Assembly: GCA_030549775.1 (NCBI GenBank)
Contig: CM060177.1
Coordinates: 60,204,638-60,268,637, forward strand
Origin: Tamarix chinensis
Taxonomy: Eukaryota; Streptophyta; Magnoliopsida; Caryophyllales; Tamaricaceae
Length of the DNA stretch: 64,000 nucleotides
Direction: 5' to 3'
Below, piece by piece: positions 58,131 through 64,000 of the stretch (position 1 is the stretch's first letter; each line of letters begins with the position of its first letter). The notes beneath the pieces were generated by a model. The model saw nothing but the letters and a program-made list of their open reading frames with translations, made no database searches and was not told the DNA's origin. A program made the position numbers and the translations under genes.

Positions 58131-60860
58131 TTTGTTCCTTTTTCCTTTTCCAACCATGCATATATATATATAAGCACTTTCTTCTCTACCTTCTCCATTT
58201 CCCACATTTTCTCTTCCTTTATTGATAGGAAACTAGCCAAGTTACCCACCACTTCCTTTAATATTTCTTATTACCCTATATGTCACCTTCTAGTGCTACA
58301 CCAACCACCATCACAACCAAAGGTTCCCCTTCTTCTCCTTATTCTCTTCTTCTCTTTCTTTATCCCTCACCGTTCCACCTCATCCTAGCCAAAATCCATT
58401 CGCCCCCTTATTAACCCATTGACCCTAGCCATCATCCACCCCATGAGTACCTATCGATCTTTACTACCATAATCTATCCCTTACCCATCGTTAGCCACAA
58501 ATTCCATCACCACACACCATTCCCATACTACCAATCTTCACTATCCCTATGTCATTGACATGTCATCATACACATGCCTACTATTTGGCCATGTAAAACA
58601 TCCCTTGATCGTGCCACCTTATCCTTCTATTCAAGTGACACTATTCCTTCCACTAAGAACCACCCCTTACATAAGCTCATCCTTTTGTTCGATTACCTCT
58701 AGTTTTTCTTACTCTCTTTTGCCTAATTTTTCCTAAGTTAATTTTCATAAGTCTAATTATAATTATTTTGGATTCTTAGTTATAATCTAGTGACATTAGA
58801 GGTGGAGTCATAGGCCTTACATATTTAGAGGCAAAAGGCACATTCAGTAAGGATACAAGTCATAGCTACCGCTTTTACGATTAATGTGTAAATTTTTATA
58901 TCATTACCATTTTTGGTGTTTCTATATAGATAATTTTATTATTATAACCATGTTATATGATATATTTCTTTGAATGATGAAAATGTTAGAAATTTGTGCT
59001 AGCATGCACTTATACATATCATTGGTTATGCTTGTTTTTCAAAACCATTAAAATTGTCATGAATCAATAGCAAAATGTGAATATATTTTTTGTTATGTAT
59101 TTTTATGATGATATATGTGGGAAATTGAAAATCATTTTTATTAGGATATGGAAGATTTTTTTTAATGAAAATATGGGTATTTTTTTATCTTAGATGCACT
59201 TTATTCAGTTTGGTTTAATATGAAATCTTTTGTATTTTGATGTGGTAATTATTTAAAAATATGCTAAGAAATTGTGTGAATTTTTTGAAGTAATTGTGAA
59301 TGGTCTAAATCCTATAAAATGAGAAAAATGGTTGAAATTCAGAATAATGACCCTAGAGGCGGGATCATTATCATATGTGTCAAATATTAAAGTTTAACCT
59401 TAATATCATAATAAGTTGCTTTTATTAGAATTTTAGGAATGAGAATTTGATTTAGTAGGTATATACATCTTATGGGAGAAGTTATGATTAATTTTTAAAA
59501 TTAGGGTTTTGTAGGGAATTATGAATAGGAACCAAAAGGTAGGTCATTATTGCATATGTAAGGCATTGAAGTTAGAACATGGTTTTTGAACATGTTGGCA
59601 ATAATAAGACTTCAAGGATGGTGATAATTTTGGTGATAATATGATTAATATCAAAGAAATGTTTCTCAAATTTTGATGTTATAGTTTCTTAAAGGAAATG
59701 TGTGCTTTGCATTTCGAAAATATATTGGTATTTTGATGGTTATGTTTTTTATGATCATGTATTTATGTTAAGAAGGATCATGTGTGCTTCATGTCTATAG
59801 GTGTGTTATCATAATGACCATAAGAAAAGTATCCACGAATAAAATGTTAATCATTTAAAATAGAAGATCAAACGAGTCAAGAGGTGTTTTATCTGTCCAC
59901 TCTATAAGCTGAGAATAGTCGCCATGAAATTTATACCTTAGGGTTGTATATTATTGTTATTATTAACTAGTTGAGAATAGTTCCTTGGACATTTATGTCC
60001 TAGGGTTTTATATAATTGATATCATTCCTTCGATTGAGAATAGTGGGGTCTTGAGACTCACTTCAAAATAAATCATTGGAATTATTGCAATCATCAATAA
60101 TATATTAATCAATTAAAGTGAAAGTTCATGTGTGTCGGGAGAGGTTATACCTGTATGTTCCACTAGATGAAAATAGTTGCAAGAAACTTTATTCCTAAGA
60201 TTATATATCTTTGATATCACTCTATTAATTGAGAAAAGTATATTCTTTGAACTCAACATTAATAAGATTATAGATCTCGATTATATTTTTTTTATCATAA
60301 CTTAATTAAATTAGCATATTACACCATCTTATATTAAGTTATGTGTATGCTTCTTCTTTATGAGACTATAAGACTCTGTATAAATAACTATAATATTTTG
60401 TTTCTTAGCACATAGGATAATTATCAATCAATTTATGGTTGCTACTTATTCCACAAATGGTGTCCTAACTTGAGTTTGTATAGGTCTTTGAGGTCCCCTA
60501 GTAGAAGTTTCTTGCATATGATGCTCCATTCAGGTAGAAATAATTATTTTATCTTTGAGGCTTGGGACATTGTTTCCTGTTACTTGAATCTTAGTTTTAA
60601 CTTGGATACCTTTTGGGATTCTTCATCCATGATATTCATTTACATATTTTGATATAAGCTCCAAAATCTTATCTATATTTATTAATATCTCATAGTTTCT
60701 ATTTTATAACATTTTTAGTATTTAATTACTTTCCTTGTATTCAATGTAAATATATTATGGTAAGCTAGACTTACATTGAATATGATAGTCACGCCCAACT
60801 ATGATGTTTTATATTTCACCTTAAACTAATCGTTTTAGTTATAAATTTTTGGGTGTTATA
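58131..60860 (+). mobile_element. Long LTR, copy H (5'-truncated or unresolved)
   Basis: TATA-like ATATATATATAAGCAC at 58161-58176 is followed by a C-rich leader (58180-58700), a mutated donor (ATTCA/GTAAGGAT, 58846), and modules with AATCATTTAAAATAGAAGATC and GAGAATAGT (59840-60240). The 3' hairpin is at 60738-60782. It ends GGGTGTTATA at 60860. No coding domains. Confidence 0.55.
60738..60782 (+). other. 3' LTR hairpin, copy H
   Basis: TATTCAATGTAA (60738-60749) pairs perfectly over 12 positions with TTACATTGAATA (60771-60782). The 21-nt loop contains ATGGTAAG. Arms differ from every other copy. 78 bp to the LTR end. Confidence 0.7.
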
Positions 60861-61513
60861 AGTCTTATTATTTTATATGAAAGATATGGAACTCAATCAA
60901 GGCTATGGTTTTTATTACCTTATCTTGTTTTCCAAAATATAATTTTCAAATGATCCTTCATCTTATTATATTATTCTATTTTATATTTTCAAAGATCAAT
61001 TCATTGAAACCTAGATTAACTTGTGACGAATTGAGAATAGGTAGCATAGGTGGCCTTTAATGTGTTTATGTGTAACATGTTTTACTAGGCTATGGATGCT
61101 TCATCTTAACACATTTTTACCATGTAGCTTGTTTGTTATGGCCCTAAATAGACTTGTTGATCTTCAAAGAAGAACTTTAAGGTTTTCATTTAGTTCATTA
61201 AGTATCCACTTCCATGACCTCAGATTCAGCTAGCAGTACCATTTTTGCATTACCTACATGTACATATTAAAAAGGACTAGCTTCAAGGTGCTATTGGATA
61301 TCGCCTACCAATCTACAATAGTTAGTAGGATCCAATCATTATAGAAGGATAGATTTGATACATAGACAGGACATACTAAGAAGGGTAGAATTGCATCTTA
61401 CTTATGTTGGAGAGATGTACATGCTAAGTGGGTAGGTCGTCATGTGTAGGGGGGATGATCATTTTTATGGAAGGAATTTAACCATGGTTTATCATTAGAC
61501 CCTTAATAAGTAT
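60861..61513. other. Unclassified interval
   Basis: No domain, repeat array or terminus recognised. Confidence 0.4.
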
Positions 61514-62351
61514 TGATACAGGTGCATCTAATGTATATCATGTTTCTAATGATTCTTAAGGTAAGGAAGAATTAGCATTCTTAATAATGGAGCCAATCAT
61601 TTTAAATTTTCTTGATAATATTTCTATGCTTGGTATTGAAAACGATTCAAGATATTCTCGCAGGTATATTACATATTTGCAAGGTGAAGAAGTTAATGCA
61701 CAGAAAGAGACTTAAAGTGTACAAGCATTCAAAGCATGCAATGCTATGGCATATATGGGATGACACTACAACAAGATATAGTGATGTTATCATTAGTTAT
61801 ATTAAGCTTGTTGTAAACCCTAAGTATATTTTATGTAAGCTAGGGTTTTTGTTGTAATTTCATGTATGTACCATAGTTGATTGTGTGGCTTTGTAATGTT
61901 AGTTATTAATATCATTTAAATGATGATATTATGAGTAAGATTAATTATTATATAGGCTTAATTAAAGTGACTTAAATTTAGCTTGAATTAAGAAGGATAA
62001 TTTGTTGGGTTAAGTCATGTTAGCCGACTACTCTTCCTATATATATACTTCCTTGTACACACATATGATAAGCTGAATAATAGAATTTTTGAACACCAAA
62101 TCCTCAAGCATAGCTTGCATTTTAGTCTCCCTTTCTAGAGTCCCTTTTGATAAGAAACGCCTAGGGTTTTTCTTAATCATTCAAGACCTTGAGTGTTCTT
62201 TACATTCAAGGTATTCATCACCTTCAAATCTACAAACAATTCGATTTTAAACTACATTAAACCAAAACATTTCTCCATAACTTCAACCTACCACCGATCG
62301 AAACAATCATTGATAGATGATGCACTTCTTCCTCCACTTTTATCCACATCA
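61514..62351 (+). mobile_element. Solo LTR of a diverged CRM-like chromovirus
   Basis: It starts TGATACAGGTGCATC and matches the LTRs at 14065 and 33486 in order: the coding tail (ELAFLIMEPIIL ... RRYITYLQGEEV; one stop), GTTGTAAACCCTAAG, TGTAATTTCATGTATGTA. It probably ends TATCCACATCA near 62351; no target duplication found. Confidence 0.6.
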
Positions 62352-62899
62352 ATTTTAAGCTTAAGGAATTCATACACATGACTCAAGGGAGCATGTGAAT
62401 GCGAGTGTCTATGCATAGTGAGTAGAATTGCTAATGTTCACTCAAAATATAGTGGCTAGCAAATCTACCATAGTCAACTAGTTTGATGTGGAACTCCATT
62501 TCAACATTTGTAAGGTGATTGTTGTGGTGGATTTCTAAGACATTATCACCTTATGATAAGGGTTATGTGTTACTGCTACTATGACACAAAAGTAGGCTTC
62601 CATACTCGAGAATAAGAACCTAGAGACATAAGGTTTTGGAGGTTGAATTTAGTGTCTAGGTGGCGGGCATCTAGGGATCTAGGGGAGGAGTAAGTTGAGT
62701 GGTCTTATTAAACATTAGGATATATTGAGATGTTTTGTCACTGGATAATGTGGTACATATTATCCAAGTCAAGATTACAAGGGCTTACTTTCTCATTATC
62801 TACTTTATGGTCAAACAAGCTGTTAAACATTTAAGTTCCATTAGTAGAGCAGTAAGCTCAAGTTATAAGGCGATTAGTTTTAAAAGAAGGGGCCTCTAG
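62352..62899 (+). other. Probable gag region of the following chromovirus remnant
   Basis: No clear gag motif survives; assignment rests only on position upstream of the protease remnant. Confidence 0.25.
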
Positions 62900-63820
62900 T
62901 ACCATAGCAGTAAGCTAATCAACAACATACATATAAGCTACCACTGTAGCAATGATAGTAGAGGGCACTTATCTCAACTAAGGTACAACATAGAGTGGTC
63001 AAGAGGAGACCATAGGGGGCATTTCCATTTTCTTAAGGAGTGATGTAGACTTAGGGTGGCACAAAGTATCATGGAAGATTCTTGGGAGGAATGTTGAGGG
63101 GTTCTTAAATGTCATGAACCAAGTAGAGGATGATCAACAATTGGACTTGGTTAGTAGTATGTTCACAATCCTTTCATTACGAGTGCATGTATTATTTGAT
63201 TTGGATGAATCCTTGGTATTCCTATTTGCTACTTTAATTACTAGAGTTACCTTATCTCCATCTACTGTTGTATCTATATATATGATCTTACCTTTTTATG
63301 ATAGATTAGGTTGCAGTGGGTTGTTCTTAGATAACCTTGAAGATAATTAAGAAAGACTTCCTGAGTGGAATATGTTGAGATCTTCCTAAAATACTTAGAT
63401 ATCATCATTGGAATTCATATGTTGGGGAAACACCGAACAATGATAGCTAGGGGCATGAGCAAGTAGTGTGGGATCTAAGGGTTTTAGGGTCTCCAATATG
63501 AGATGAAATTCTAAGGCTATGACAAAGGTTGTATATGTCCATATCACGTATTTTTGTATGTAGAGAGGGTAATTCATGTACATGTTTAGGGTTTAGGAGG
63601 TAAACAAGGGCATGGTAACTTTTGAAGATACTTTAGTTAACCAATACATTCAAGATTTATTTCTAAAGAAGATATTAGGTATGTCACATCTATACGAGAT
63701 AGACTTCACCATTGAGTTAATACTTAGTGTATAGCCAGTTTCGAAGGAACATTATTAGACGAATCAAATATAGTTGATGAAGAAGTCTTATTTGGTGGAA
63801 TGGATGGTAATAGGTATGTC
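62900..63820 (+). pseudogene. Del/Tekay-type chromovirus protease-RT remnant
   Basis: The frame 63114-63350 (VMNQVEDDQQLDLVSSMFTI, then RVHVLFDLDESLVFLFA) aligns in style with the retropepsin of Tekay/Del-type chromoviruses (VVSGTL...VLFDSGATHSFIS), with the DSG active site changed to DLD. Next come IIIGIHMLGKHRTMIA (family VIIGMDWLSKNHAMID; about 63399-63447) and YEIDFTIELI...PVSKEHY (family [23 protein letters not shown]; about 63690-63755), the start of RT. Stops separate the parts. The fragment ends where the CACTA terminus begins. It could belong to the same lineage as the long LTRs, but no LTR is physically joined to it. Confidence 0.6.
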
Positions 63821-63821
63821 A

Positions 63822-64000
63822 CACTACCACGGAAAGGGGTTTTAATAACGGGACATTAATAACGGTAGTTAGAAAACCGTTGTCAAACGCGTGAAAATTA
63901 ATCGGCGGGAAGTTTTGATAACGGTTCTAGTTAAAAACCGTTATTAAAAGGGCAGCGTTAAAATTTGGACGGATGTTTTAATAACGGTTTTATATAAACC
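63822..64000. mobile_element. CACTA (En/Spm) DNA transposon, second terminus
   Basis: It begins CACTACCACGG and continues with the subterminal array (AATAACGGTAGTT, AACCGTTGTCAAACGCG, GATAACGGTTCTAG). It corresponds nearly base for base with the reverse complement of 1610-1786, except for the first ~20 bases. The body extends beyond the right edge. The three bases before it are TCA. Confidence 0.8.

Noticed and set aside
1..64000. One 62-kb CACTA element bounded by the two termini
   Set aside because: The CACTA ends face outward, so the bodies lie outside the window.

Overview
The window looks like gene-free, AT-rich plant nuclear DNA made almost entirely of nested, decayed transposable elements. 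I found no host protein-coding gene, tRNA, rRNA or CRISPR array. The evidence for a plant is: CACTA-type termini, LTR ends and tRNA primer-binding sites typical of plant Ty3/gypsy elements, Athila/Tat- and chromovirus-type gag/pol remnants, a TRIM, and a PIF/Harbinger-like element. The density of solo LTRs and nested insertions suggests (peri)centromeric or other heterochromatin. This is an inference; no satellite array is present. The species cannot be named from the sequence.

Layout. 1-1786: terminus of a CACTA element, inserted in a minus-strand long LTR (1787-6221, copy E). 6222-12390: degraded LTR-like DNA, mostly minus strand, with a 41-bp minisatellite and a chromovirus protease/RT fragment (10615-11655). 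12500-14060: minus-strand Athila/Tat gag-protease remnant. 14065-14935: solo LTR of a CRM-like chromovirus. 15190-26630: three plus-strand copies of a long-LTR family (D partial; A and B complete solo LTRs with 5-bp target duplications). 27458-28099: MITE-like element. 30163-30556: TRIM. 31608-41981: a minus-strand CRM-like element split by a 5.2-kb plus-strand CRM-like element (33486-38691, duplication AATTC). 41982-44400: minus-strand Athila/Tat gag, primer site and LTR. 45720-45975: LINE RT tail. 46195-60860: further long LTRs (F, K2, C, H), where K2 sits in F and is itself split by a PIF/Harbinger-like element and by solo LTR C. 61514-62351: another CRM-like LTR. 62900-63820: Del/Tekay-type protease/RT remnant, cut by a second CACTA terminus that runs off the right edge.

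The most interesting signal is in the long-LTR family. Near the 3' end of the copies that keep it lies a stem-loop whose arms differ in sequence but still pair, including G-U pairs. Five of the copies also carry a loop with ATGGT. The same LTRs share a mid-LTR splice-donor-like AG/GTAAG island, a second TCAGTA/TACTGA hairpin and tandem CCACCGG/AATAGTGG modules. The CRM-like elements encode a conserved integrase C-terminal tail inside the LTR, and it remains open even in a solo LTR.
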